Positions 33,305-41,331 of a stretch of 64,000 bases of DNA are shown in pieces. The DNA comes from Sphingomonas nostoxanthinifaciens. GTDB lineage: Bacteria > Pseudomonadota > Alphaproteobacteria > Sphingomonadales > Sphingomonadaceae. Both the position numbers and the translations under genes were made by a program. The DNA lies in assembly GCF_019930585.1 (NCBI RefSeq), contig NZ_CP082839.1:2972001-3036000 (forward strand), in the 5' to 3' direction. A model generated the notes under the pieces. That model saw only the letters and a program-made list of their open reading frames with translations, searched no databases and was not told where the DNA came from. The number at the start of each line of letters is the position of its first letter. Within the stretch, counting starts at the first letter, position 1.

Positions 33305-35020
33305 TCAACGGCGCGCGGCGATCCAGCCATCGATCTGGCGGTCGAGGATCGCCATCGGCATCGGGCCGTCGTCCAGCAAAGCATCGTGAAAGGCGCGGAT
33401 GTCGAACTTCGGCCCCAGCGCCACCTCGGCACGCGCGCGCATCGCGCGAATGCGGACCTCGCCCACCTTGTAGGCAAGTGCCTGCGCCGGCCAGCCGACA
33501 TAGCGCAACGTCTCGCCGGTCACGACGCGTTCGGGCAACGCCGTATGCTCGCGCAGGCATGCCGCCGCCTGATCGAAGCTCCAGCCCTTGGCGTGGATGC
33601 CGACATCCATCACCAGCCGGCAGGCGCGCCACATCTCGTAGGAGAGTCGGCCGACCTGTTCGTAGGGCGTGCGGTACATCCCCATCTCGTCGCCCAGCCG
33701 CTCGGTATAGAGCGCCCAGCCCTCGACGAAGGCGGTGACGTCGTCCTTGCGGCGGAACGGCGGGAGGTCGGTCCGCTCCTGCGCCAGCGCGATCTGAAGG
33801 TGGTGGCCCGGCACGCCTTCGTGCAGGATCCACGACGGCATGCTGAACAGCGGATCGGTGGCGCTGCTCTTGCTCAGCATCACCGCGCCGGCGACGCCCT
33901 TGGCGGGATCGCCGAGGAAATAGCCGCCCGACGTGCCGTCCAGCTCGGGCGGCTTGAGCTTGATGGTGAAGGTGAGGCGCGGCAGCGTGCCGAAATAGCG
34001 CGGCAGATATTCGTCGACGCGCTTCACCACCGCGCTGACGCGCGCGACATAATCGTCGACGTCGGTCGCGTAGAAGCGCTTGTCGGAGCGCAGCATGACG
34101 AGAAAATCGTGCATCGACCCGTCGAAGCCGGCTGCGTGCTTGGCCGCCTCCATCTCGGCGCCGATCCGTGCGACCTCGCTCTGGCCGAGGTCGAACACCT
34201 GCTGCGGCGTCATGTCGGTGGTGGTGCTGACGCGGACGAGATGGGCATAATAATCCTGACCGCCCGGCATCGATCCCGCGCCGAGCCCGGCGCGGGCATG
34301 CGGCAGATAGTCGTCGGCCATGAAGGCGACGGCGCGCGCCTCGGCGGGCTTGACCCGGCTCGCCACGGCCTGCGTCGCCTCGGCCTTCAGCGCCTCCCAG
34401 CGCGAGGCGTCGACCGCGGGCGGACGCTTGGCGAAGGGCTTGAGCAGCGCATTGTCGGCCACCGCCTGGCCGGCGGCGGTGCGAAGTTGCGCGAGCGTCG
34501 CATCGACCACGATCTTCGGCTGGACGAAGCCGGTGGCGAGGCCGCGCTTCATGTTGACGATCGCCTGATCATAATAGGCCGGCAGCGCGCCGATCTTGGC
34601 GATCCATGCCTTCGCCTCGGCCTCGTCGTGCAGCACGGTGGTGCTCGCGACGTAGATCGGCGTGGTGTAGAAGCCATCGCCGCCGATGAACGGCATCCGT
34701 TCGGTATCGAAGCGCGCTTCCTCCAGCCGCGCATGGAGACGCCAGCCCAGGATATCGCGTGTGATCCGGTCCTCGCCACCCTCGTTCGCCGGGGCGGGCG
34801 CGTCGAGCCGGCGCGCGACCGCCGTGAGCCGGTCGTTGCGCGCCTTCACCGCCGCCGGCGACAGATCGGGCCAGCGGCCGGGCAGATCGTCGCGCTCTTC
34901 GTCCAGCACCGTCTGATAGGCAGCAAGCACGGGCGCGATCGGCTCGGCCGACGCCGGTGCCACCGCGATCGCCACGGCGGCGATCAGGCCAAGATCGAAC
35001 ATGCGGCGCATCGTCGTCAT
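33305..35020 (-). CDS. DUF885 family exported metallopeptidase-like protein
   Basis: A 571-residue exported protein (signal peptide about 1-25, ending ASAEP). The zinc-peptidase motif appears as HEGVPGHH (about 400-407; HExxxGHH form of HExxH) with a downstream glutamate in FVEGWALYTERL, the arrangement known for DUF885 proteins. Mostly helical otherwise. It is likely a periplasmic peptidase. A perfect copy of the TCGTATACGA palindrome lies 19 bp upstream of the start, linking its control with the hydrolases at 1306 and 8524. Confidence 0.88.
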   Translation of the reverse strand: MTTMRRMFDLGLIAAVAIAVAPASAEPIAPVLAAYQTVLDEERDDLPGRWPDLSPAAVKARNDRLTAVARRLDAPAPANEGGEDRITRDILGWRLHARLEEARFDTERMPFIGGDGFYTTPIYVASTTVLHDEAEAKAWIAKIGALPAYYDQAIVNMKRGLATGFVQPKIVVDATLAQLRTAAGQAVADNALLKPFAKRPPAVDASRWEALKAEATQAVASRVKPAEARAVAFMADDYLPHARAGLGAGSMPGGQDYYAHLVRVSTTTDMTPQQVFDLGQSEVARIGAEMEAAKHAAGFDGSMHDFLVMLRSDKRFYATDVDDYVARVSAVVKRVDEYLPRYFGTLPRLTFTIKLKPPELDGTSGGYFLGDPAKGVAGAVMLSKSSATDPLFSMPSWILHEGVPGHHLQIALAQERTDLPPFRRKDDVTAFVEGWALYTERLGDEMGMYRTPYEQVGRLSYEMWRACRLVMDVGIHAKGWSFDQAAACLREHTALPERVVTGETLRYVGWPAQALAYKVGEVRIRAMRARAEVALGPKFDIRAFHDALLDDGPMPMAILDRQIDGWIAARR

Positions 35021-35038
35021 CCCCTTGTTTGATTAAGA

Positions 35039-35048
35039 TCGTATACGA
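35039..35048. promoter_or_regulatory. Perfect TCGTATACGA palindrome, extended to 14 bp
   Basis: GATCGTATACGATC at 35037-35050 is perfectly palindromic and contains TCGTATACGA at 35039-35048. It lies 19 bp upstream of the DUF885 peptidase start, overlapping where a promoter should be. Third copy in the window, all next to secreted hydrolases. Confidence 0.5.
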
Positions 35049-35151
35049 TCAAATGGGCGCGGGAAAGCTTTCGTAACGGCCGCGTTGTCGATCCCGATTG
35101 CGGCATGTGTCTTGCCCGAGTAAGACGCCAGCGACTTTCGGAGGAACGATC

Positions 35152-35748
35152 ATGTCCCGCCTGCCCCGTCTCGCCCCTGCTTTGCTCGCCCCCGTCGCGG
35201 CGCTCGCGCTGGGCGGCTGCGGCCTCAACGCCATCCCCACCGCCGAGGAGAGCGCCAAGGCGCGCTGGGCGGACGTCCAGAACGAATATCAGCGCCGCGC
35301 CGATCTCGTCCCCAATCTGGTCGCGACGGTGAAGGGCGCCGCCCAGCAGGAGAAATCGGTGCTGATTGGCGTCACCGAGGCGCGCGCCAAGGCGACCTCG
35401 ATCCACGTCACTGCCGAAGACCTGAAGGATCCCGCCAAGATCAAGCAGTTCGGCGCCGCGCAGGGCGAGCTGAGCCAGGCGCTCGGCCGGCTGCTGTCGG
35501 TAAGCGAAAATTATCCGGACCTGAAGTCGAACGAAAACTTCCTCACGCTGCAGTCGCAGCTCGAGGGGACGGAGAACCGCATCACGATCGCGCGGCGCGA
35601 TTATAACGGCGCGGTGCAGCAATATAATACGCTGATCCGCACCTTCCCCAACTCGATCGGCGCAAAGGTGTTCTACGGCGCCAAGCCGATGCAGACCTTC
35701 GAGGCGACCGCTCCGAACGCGCAGGCCGCGCCGACGGTGAGCTTCTGA
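35152..35748 (+). CDS. lemA: LemA family lipoprotein
   Basis: A 198-residue LemA protein. The N-terminus is a lipoprotein signal with lipobox LGGC (Cys at about 20), so it is probably membrane-anchored by lipid. The family core is clear: NEYQRRADLVPNLVATVKG, LGRLLSVSENYPDLKSN, FLTLQSQLEGTENRI, ARRDYNGAVQQYN and FPNSIGA. LemA genes often stand next to TPM-domain genes, as here (two follow). The molecular role is not known. Start ATG at 35152 with GGAGG upstream. Confidence 0.93.
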   Translation: MSRLPRLAPALLAPVAALALGGCGLNAIPTAEESAKARWADVQNEYQRRADLVPNLVATVKGAAQQEKSVLIGVTEARAKATSIHVTAEDLKDPAKIKQFGAAQGELSQALGRLLSVSENYPDLKSNENFLTLQSQLEGTENRITIARRDYNGAVQQYNTLIRTFPNSIGAKVFYGAKPMQTFEATAPNAQAAPTVSF

Positions 35749-35749
35749 G

Positions 35750-36712
35750 GTGACACCTCCCCGTTCCCGTCATCCCGGCGAAAGCCGGGATCTCGTGAGG
35801 CGAGCGCTTACCGTCGTCTCGCGAGATGCCAGCCTGCGTTGGCATGACGGATGGGGCTGGCTGCTCGCGACCATCGCCGCGCTGTTTCTCGCACTCGCCC
35901 CGGCGTCAGCACAGACCTTCCCGAAATTCACCGGCCTCGTCACCGACGCCGCCAACATCCTGCCCGCCGATCGCAAGGCGGCGCTGCAAGCCAAGCTCGA
36001 GGCGCTCCAGAGACAGACCAAGCGCCAGCTCGTCGTCGCCACCATCCCCGACCTGCAGGGCTATGCGATCGAGGATTATGGCTATCGACTGCTGCGGGCG
36101 TGGGGCGTCGGGCTGAAGGGCGCCGACAATGGTGCAATCCTGATCATTGCACCTAGCGACCGCAGGATCCGGGTTGAGATCGGCTACGGGCTCGAACCGG
36201 TGCTGACCGACGCACTGTCCAGCATCATCATCCGGCGCGACATCGTGCCGGCGTTCAAGGCAGGCGACATACCCGGTGGCATCGAGGCTGGCGTCGATGC
36301 GCTCGACCAACAGCTGCGCCTGCCCGACGACAAGGCGAAGGCCAAGGTCGCCGCGGCCAAGGCAGAATTCGACAAGGTCCACCAACGCGGCCGGCAGGGC
36401 CATATTCCGTTCGGCATGATCTTCTGGCTGGTGATCGTCGGCGTCATCTTCGTGTCGTCGATCGGGCGACGCGTGGGAGGGCAGCGTTATTATGGCGGGG
36501 GTGGCGGCAGCAACTGGCCGATCTGGCTGTGGGCGGCGAGCGAGCTGATGGATAGCGACCGCCATCGTGGCGGCGGGGGCTGGGGCGGTGGCTCGGGCTG
36601 GGGTGACGGCAGTGGATCGTCCGGCGGCGGCGACGGCAGTTGGGACGGCGGCGGCTTCACCGGCGGCGGCGGCGGCAGCGGTGGTGGCGGCGGAGCGTCG
36701 GGAGGATGGTGA
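35750..36712 (+). CDS. TPM domain protein with Gly-rich tail
   Basis: Up to 320 residues: signal or anchor segment (about 38-54, LLATIAALFLALAPASA), TPM domain (about 58-190) with GLVTDAANILPADRKAAL, VATIPDLQGYAIEDYGYRL and RIRVEIGYGLEPVLTD, a membrane helix (about 222-240) and a long Gly/Ser/Trp-rich C-terminus. TPM-domain proteins (YgcG-like) are linked to membrane assembly and repair; the domain acts as an acid-phosphatase-like fold. The first 30 or so residues are encoded by a DNA repeat (35767-35850), so the true start may be GTG at 35795 or a recruited one. Second gene of a lemA-TPM-TPM-Nudix run; the next gene overlaps by 1 bp. Confidence 0.85.
   Translation: MTPPRSRHPGESRDLVRRALTVVSRDASLRWHDGWGWLLATIAALFLALAPASAQTFPKFTGLVTDAANILPADRKAALQAKLEALQRQTKRQLVVATIPDLQGYAIEDYGYRLLRAWGVGLKGADNGAILIIAPSDRRIRVEIGYGLEPVLTDALSSIIIRRDIVPAFKAGDIPGGIEAGVDALDQQLRLPDDKAKAKVAAAKAEFDKVHQRGRQGHIPFGMIFWLVIVGVIFVSSIGRRVGGQRYYGGGGGSNWPIWLWAASELMDSDRHRGGGGWGGGSGWGDGSGSSGGGDGSWDGGGFTGGGGGSGGGGGASGGW
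35767..35850. repeat. Intergenic-type repeat overlapping the start of a TPM gene
   Basis: Two 29-bp arms, 35767-35795 and 35822-35850, are inverted copies sharing outer ends (CCGTCAT and ATCTCG) but with different small palindromes inside (CCCGGCGAAAGCCGGG against GCCAGCCTGCGTTGGC). This compensating variation is typical of REP-like DNA elements kept as hairpins. It lies within the 5' part of the reading frame at 35750. Confidence 0.7.
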
Positions 36713-37380
36713 TGCAGATCACGCCGGAGGATCAGGCGAAGGTCGCCGCCGCGATCAGGGCGGCCGAGGCGCGCACCGATGGCGAGATCGCCGCGATCGT
36801 CTCGCCCGCATCCGACGATTATGCCGACGCGGTGCTGCATTGGGCGCTGGTCGTCGCCCTCTTCCCGCTAGCCCTCTCCGCCGCTTTCCCCTCGCTGCTG
36901 CTGTGGGGCGTGGCGCTGATCGACGGCGGGTGGGAGGAGCCGTCGCTGCGCTTCCTGCTCACCCTGCTGACGATCAAATGCGCGATCGTCTTCCTGATCG
37001 CGCGGTGGATCTTCGGGCGGCCGGCGATCCGCATGGCGCTGGTGCCCGCGGCGACCAAGGCGCGTCGCGTCCGCCGCCGCGCGCTGATGCTTTTCCGCGC
37101 CGGCACCGAGCAGCGCACGCTCAGCAAGACCGGCGTGCTGCTGTACCTGAGCCTTGCCGAGCGCCGCGCCGAGATCGTCGCCGATGCCGCGATCCACGCC
37201 CGTGCCCCTGCGGAGCAGTGGGGCGAGGCGATGGCGGCTTTGATCGCAGATGTGCGCGAGGGCCGACCCGGCGACGGCATCGCCGCCGCGATCGAGCGGA
37301 TCGGCGCGGTGCTGGAAACCCACTTCCCCTTCACCGGCAGCGATCCCAACGAGCTGCCCGACCGGTTGATCGAATTATGA
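36712..37380 (+). CDS. TPM domain membrane protein, second copy
   Basis: A 222-residue protein with the TPM domain placed differently: an N-terminal stretch (MQITPEDQAKVAAAIRAAE, TDGEIAAIVSPASDDY) leads into two or three membrane helices (about 43-65, 80-105) and then a soluble part with GTEQRTLSKTGVLLYLSLAERRAEIVADAAI, cited in parts as residues about 138-168. This matches the DUF5130/YgcG-type second member found after TPM genes. Its ATG overlaps the preceding TGA by one base and its stop overlaps the Nudix start (ATGA). Confidence 0.8.
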   Translation: MQITPEDQAKVAAAIRAAEARTDGEIAAIVSPASDDYADAVLHWALVVALFPLALSAAFPSLLLWGVALIDGGWEEPSLRFLLTLLTIKCAIVFLIARWIFGRPAIRMALVPAATKARRVRRRALMLFRAGTEQRTLSKTGVLLYLSLAERRAEIVADAAIHARAPAEQWGEAMAALIADVREGRPGDGIAAAIERIGAVLETHFPFTGSDPNELPDRLIEL

Positions 37381-37913
37381 GCTCACCATCAAGCGCCCCC
37401 GTCGAGACCATGTGGGAAGGTCGCTTCATCACCGTGCGCCGGCAGGGCACGTGGGAATATGTCGGCCGCGCGCGCAGTATCCACGCCGCCGTGATCCTGG
37501 CGGTGATCGACGGCGACGTGCTGTTGGTCGAGCAATATCGCGTGCCGTTGGGCGGCCCCTCGCTCGAACTGCCGGCGGGCTTGGTCGGCGACAATGAGGC
37601 AGGCGAGGCGATCGAGATCGCCGCCGCACGCGAGCTGGAGGAGGAGACCGGCTATCGCGCGGCCGAGATCGAGATCCTCGGTCGCTTCGCCTCGTCGCCC
37701 GGCATGGTCTCCGAGACCTTCACCCTCGTCCGCGCGACCGGCCTCACCAAGGTCAGCGACGGCGGCGGCGAGGAGGGCGAGAACATCACGGTCCACCGCG
37801 TGCCGCTCGCGCAGATCGAGGCTTTCGTCGCCGAGAAACGCGCGGCCGGCCTGTTCATGGACGTGAAGCTGCTCACCTTGCTCGGGTCTGCTTTGCTCGG
37901 CGTGCGGATTTAA
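37377..37913 (+). CDS. Nudix hydrolase, ADP-ribose pyrophosphatase-like
   Basis: A 178-residue Nudix enzyme. The Nudix box is readable as GLVGDNEAGEAIEIAAAREL followed by EEETGY, i.e. G-x5-E-x7-REL-x-EE-x-GY in a slightly extended form. The preceding LELPAGLVG and EQYRVPLG are typical of ADP-ribose pyrophosphatases. It would hydrolyse ADP-ribose or a similar nucleoside diphosphate sugar to AMP and sugar phosphate. Translationally coupled to the TPM gene (ATGA), the last clear member of the lemA-TPM-TPM run. Confidence 0.87.
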   Translation: MSSPSSAPVETMWEGRFITVRRQGTWEYVGRARSIHAAVILAVIDGDVLLVEQYRVPLGGPSLELPAGLVGDNEAGEAIEIAAARELEEETGYRAAEIEILGRFASSPGMVSETFTLVRATGLTKVSDGGGEEGENITVHRVPLAQIEAFVAEKRAAGLFMDVKLLTLLGSALLGVRI

Positions 37914-37966
37914 GCCAATCGCAACGTCCCGCAGCTAGAATGCCCGGCATCTTGGGAGCAGATCGG

Positions 37967-38443
37967 GTGAACAAAGCGTCGGGAAAGAACGAGGCACGCC
38001 GGGCCGAACGGCGCGAGGCGAACGCCGCGAGCACGTTGCGCACCGAAGGCGCGGCACCGCTCGACGTGGTCGTCCTCGATCTGTCGGCCACCGGCCTCCG
38101 CATCGTCACCAACGCTGATCTCGCCATCGGGCAGGAGGTCAGCATCGGCCTCGCCGGCGCGGGTGCGACCCGTGCGTTCGTCGCATGGCGGCGCGACAGC
38201 CAATATGGCTGCGCCTTCACCCAGCCGCTGTCGGCCGAGGATGAGGCACGCGCTTTCTCGAACTCGACGCCGATCGCGCTGGGCCGCCCGGCTGCACCGG
38301 CCGCGGCAACGCCCAACGGCGCCGAGAGCCTCGAAGATCTCGTCCGGCAGCATCGGCACTGGGCAATTCCGGGCGACGCGCTGTTCGGCATTCTCGCTTA
38401 TATCGTCGCAGCGGTGCTTGCGGTGCGCATGCTGCTCGGCTGA
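37967..38443 (+). CDS. PilZ domain protein with C-terminal membrane anchor
   Basis: A 158-residue protein with a PilZ domain for cyclic di-GMP. The arginine cluster RRAERREA near residue 11 and the DLSATGLRI motif (D-x-S-x-x-G) near 46 are the two binding elements. After a Pro/Ala linker the C-terminus has one hydrophobic helix (FGILAYIVAAVLAVRMLLG), so the sensor is tethered to the inner membrane by its tail. GTG at 37967 was preferred because GGGAG sits 8 bp upstream; an ATG at 37940 would add 9 residues. Confidence 0.78.
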   Translation: MNKASGKNEARRAERREANAASTLRTEGAAPLDVVVLDLSATGLRIVTNADLAIGQEVSIGLAGAGATRAFVAWRRDSQYGCAFTQPLSAEDEARAFSNSTPIALGRPAAPAAATPNGAESLEDLVRQHRHWAIPGDALFGILAYIVAAVLAVRMLLG

Positions 38444-38567
38444 AGGCCGTCACCCTCGCATGCGACGAATGTCGAACGACTCCACGCACACGATGACCGT
38501 CGCGTTAACCAATTTGGAAAAGGGTTAAGACGTAAAAAGGCTCAGCACGAAGTGATGGAGCCTGTCG

Positions 38568-38819
38568 ATGTCCCACCCCGCTTGCACCCTCGATTTTCCC
38601 ATGCTCGATGATGGCCCGGCCTTGTTCGACTGGGGCCTCGCTTGCTCCGTCGGCAGCGGTGGCGTCGAACTCGACCTGATCGAGGCGCACAAATGGTTCA
38701 ACCTCGCGGCGCTGGCCGGCGACGAGCGCGGCGCCGAATGGCGCGCCGATATCGCCGCGACGCTGAGCCGTGCCGACATTCGCGAGGCGCAGCGCCGCGC
38801 CCGCCTCGTCCTGCAATAA
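38568..38819 (+). CDS. Small Sel1-like repeat protein
   Basis: An 83-residue protein. ALFDWGLACSVGSGGVELDL followed by IEAHKWFNLAALAGDERGAE is a clear Sel1-type repeat pair, followed by a helix ending EAQRRARL. Sel1 repeats mediate protein-protein contacts; a single short protein of this kind recurs in sphingomonads but I know no function. A 124-bp gap upstream shows no clear promoter. Tail to tail with the retropepsin gene, 1 bp apart. Confidence 0.75.
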   Translation: MSHPACTLDFPMLDDGPALFDWGLACSVGSGGVELDLIEAHKWFNLAALAGDERGAEWRADIAATLSRADIREAQRRARLVLQ

Positions 38820-38820
38820 G

Positions 38821-39771
38821 CTAACCGCGCATCTGAAAGCGGACCCGACGCCGCGCGAAATCGAGCGAGACGCGCCGGAACGCCGCCAGCGTGTCGGTGC
38901 CGAGCAGCAAGGCCGGCCGATCGGCCACGCCGAACAGAGCGAACGGCGGCACGTCGGCAAAGGCGACCGGCACTGCGAGCAATTCGAGCCTCCCGATGCG
39001 CAGTCGCGGCAGCACGATCAGGCTCGCCTCGACCGACTGTCCGGTGACGCTGGTGATGCGGATCGGCGTCGCCGTCGGCGGATGGCGCAGCCGGCTGACG
39101 CGCTCCAGCAGCGCCTGATTGCCCACGGTGATCTCCGAACCCGAGTCGATGATCGCCAGCAGGTCGATCCCGCCGACCGCCACCTCGGTCAGCAGCAGCT
39201 GGCCATGCCGGCGCCGTGCGACCACGACGATCTCGTCGTCACCCACGGGCACCTCGCGGCGCTTTGGCTCGATCGTGACGCTGCGCTGCTCGAAATCGAG
39301 CATCAGTTTCTGCTCGGCCAGCGCGTCGATCCCGACGATGCCCTGCGCCCCCAGCCACGCTTCGGGCAGGCTCGGCGCGATTACGAGCGGGATGGTGCTG
39401 TCGCCCACCCGCAACCCCTCCATCCGCACCGTATCGACCACGCTGCGGCCGGCGATGCTGTTGAGCACCACATTCCCCTCGGGCGGCAGGCCGATCCGCT
39501 GGGCGAGCGCAGCCCCCACCACCGTGCGATCCGCGCCGCTGTCGACCAGGAACCGGAACGGCCCCTGCCCGCCGATCGACACGGCGATGGCGAGGCGGCG
39601 ATTGTCCCCGCGCGCGGCGATCGGGTCGCCGCTGACGTTCAGCGTATCGTCGAGGGTCGCCGGCGAGATGGTCGGCCGGGCGGCAGCCGGGGGTGTTTCG
39701 CCTGTCGCCCGCCCCTGCATCGAGGCCAGCAGCACCGCCAGCGACAGCGCGCGGGCGATCATCATTTTCAT
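38821..39771 (-). CDS. Exported double retropepsin-like aspartic protease
   Basis: A 316-residue protein with a signal peptide (about 1-22). Two retropepsin-like domains are present in tandem: the first with the catalytic motif FLVDSGADRTVV (about 73-84) and a flap-like GIVGIDAL, the second with AIIDSGSEITVG (about 205-216) and LLGTDTLAAF. Single-domain retropepsins work as homodimers; having both aspartates in one chain recalls pepsin-like architecture. Probably periplasmic proteolysis; substrate unknown. No ribosome site stands out before the ATG at 39771. Confidence 0.83.
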   Translation of the reverse strand: MKMMIARALSLAVLLASMQGRATGETPPAAARPTISPATLDDTLNVSGDPIAARGDNRRLAIAVSIGGQGPFRFLVDSGADRTVVGAALAQRIGLPPEGNVVLNSIAGRSVVDTVRMEGLRVGDSTIPLVIAPSLPEAWLGAQGIVGIDALAEQKLMLDFEQRSVTIEPKRREVPVGDDEIVVVARRRHGQLLLTEVAVGGIDLLAIIDSGSEITVGNQALLERVSRLRHPPTATPIRITSVTGQSVEASLIVLPRLRIGRLELLAVPVAFADVPPFALFGVADRPALLLGTDTLAAFRRVSLDFARRRVRFQMRG

Positions 39772-39826
39772 TTTTGCTCTCCGCCGCGTGGTTTAGCACC
39801 ACGCCGGCCGGAGAGCCACACGACCG

Positions 39827-41197
39827 TCAGACTTTGCGCGACGCCGCCAATGCCCGCTCGCGCGCCTCGCGATGACCGATCAGCGGCGCGGGATAGCCGT
39901 CGGGCGCACGGCCCTCGCCGTGCGGATCGTGGATCGACGCATCGTCGAGCCCCGCCAGTTCGGGAACCCATTCGCGGATGTAATCGGCGGCGTCGAACTT
40001 GGCCGACTGGACGAGCGGCGCCATGATCCGCCCGAACGGGCTGGAATCGGCGCCGGTGCCGGCGACCCACTGCCAGTTGACGCTGTTATTGCCATAATCG
40101 GCGTCGACCAGCGTATCCCAATACCAATGCGCACCGCGGCGCCAGTCGATCAGCAGATGCTTGATGACGAACGAGGCGGCGATCATCCGCACCCGATTGT
40201 GCATCCAGCCGGTCGCCCACAATTGACGCATGCCCGCATCGACGATCGGATAACCGGTGCGCCCCTTGGTCCACGCGGTGAAGTCGCGATCGGCGGACGT
40301 GCCGTGGCGCCACGGAAAATCGTCGTACGCGGCGCGGCCATTGGCATCGCCATAATCCGCGCGCTGATCGATCACGTTGCCGGTGAAGTCCCGCCACGCC
40401 AGCTCGCGCAGGTAAGCGGTCGCGTCGCGCTTGCCCGCGCAATGATGCCAGACCGCGGCGGGGGAGATCTCGCCCATGTGCAGGTGCGGCGACAGACGCG
40501 ACGTGCCCTCCTCGGCCGGCAGGTTGCGGTCATGGTCGTAGGCGGCGATTTCCGCCGCGTCGAAATTGTCGAGGCGCAGCTTCGCGCCATGCTCACCCGG
40601 CCGCCAGTCGGCGAAGCCGGTCGCCCAGTCGGGCTTGGCCGGCAACAGATCCCAGCTTTCCAAACGGTCTCCCGCGACATGGTCTTTCGGCCCGCGCAAT
40701 CCGCGCGGCACCGGGTGGGGCTTGGGCGGCGGCATCTGTTCGTGCAACGCCTTCCAGAACGGCGTGAACATGCGGAAGCGGCCGCCCGCCCCCGTCCTGA
40801 CGCGATCCGGCGGCACCAGCCGCGTGCCGTCATGCAGCGCCAGATCGACATGCTTCGCGAGCGTGCGCTCGGCCGCCTGCCACCACGGCTCGTAATGGTG
40901 CAGCGCATGCACCCTTTGCGTGCCGAGCCGCTCGGCGAGCGCCGCAACCTCGCGCGCGGCGTCGCCACGCTTCAGCACGAGCGGCACGCCATGATCCGCC
41001 AGCTCCGCCGTCAGCGCCGCGAGGCTGTGGTGAAGCCACCAGCGCTGCGCACCGCCGATCGCCCAATGGCCCGGCGCGGCATCGTCGAGCACATAGACGG
41101 CGACCACCGGCCCCTCGCGCGCAGCCGCGGCGAACGCAGCTTGATCGGCGAGGCGGAGATCCTGGCGCAGCCAGACGAGCGTGGGTGTATCGGACAT
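39827..41197 (-). CDS. phrB: Deoxyribodipyrimidine photolyase (class I CPD type)
   Basis: Light-driven repair of cyclobutane pyrimidine dimers, 456 residues. The N-terminal antenna domain begins LVWLRQDLRLADQAA. The C-terminal FAD domain shows TSRLSPHLHMGEISP, FPWRHG, RTGYPIVDAGMRQL, TGWMHNRVRMI and DADYGNNSVNWQWVAGTG, diagnostic of class I photolyases rather than cryptochromes. Start MSDTPTLVW at 41197. A paired-hairpin repeat lies just upstream. The phytochrome at 5832 is a separate light sensor and not linked by position. Confidence 0.93.
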   Translation of the reverse strand: MSDTPTLVWLRQDLRLADQAAFAAAAREGPVVAVYVLDDAAPGHWAIGGAQRWWLHHSLAALTAELADHGVPLVLKRGDAAREVAALAERLGTQRVHALHHYEPWWQAAERTLAKHVDLALHDGTRLVPPDRVRTGAGGRFRMFTPFWKALHEQMPPPKPHPVPRGLRGPKDHVAGDRLESWDLLPAKPDWATGFADWRPGEHGAKLRLDNFDAAEIAAYDHDRNLPAEEGTSRLSPHLHMGEISPAAVWHHCAGKRDATAYLRELAWRDFTGNVIDQRADYGDANGRAAYDDFPWRHGTSADRDFTAWTKGRTGYPIVDAGMRQLWATGWMHNRVRMIAASFVIKHLLIDWRRGAHWYWDTLVDADYGNNSVNWQWVAGTGADSSPFGRIMAPLVQSAKFDAADYIREWVPELAGLDDASIHDPHGEGRAPDGYPAPLIGHREARERALAASRKV

Positions 41198-41244
41198 CAG
41201 CCGACAAACCCGGCGCCCGCGGGAAAGTGCCGCCTCCCCTGTCC

Positions 41245-41322
41245 GTGTTCCTGCGCAGGCAGGAACCCAGAGTTGCACAGAGCGGCGCTTGAAACCCTGG
41301 GCTCCTGCTTACGCAGGAGCAC
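41245..41322. repeat. Intergenic paired-hairpin repeat
   Basis: Arms of about 30 bp at 41245-41274 (core TCCTGCGCAGGCAGGAACCC) and 41292-41322 are imperfect inverted copies, each with an internal CCTGCNNANGCAGG palindrome. Same architecture as the repeats at 18697 and 35767. Lies between the photolyase start and the end of the GH127-type gene. Confidence 0.65.
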
Positions 41323-41331
41323 GAGGATGGC

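Noticed and set aside
41198-41330. General-stress (GGAAC-N17/18-CGTT) promoter for the photolyase
   Set aside because: GGAAC is present on the minus strand, but no CGTT at the right distance; it belongs to the paired-hairpin repeat.
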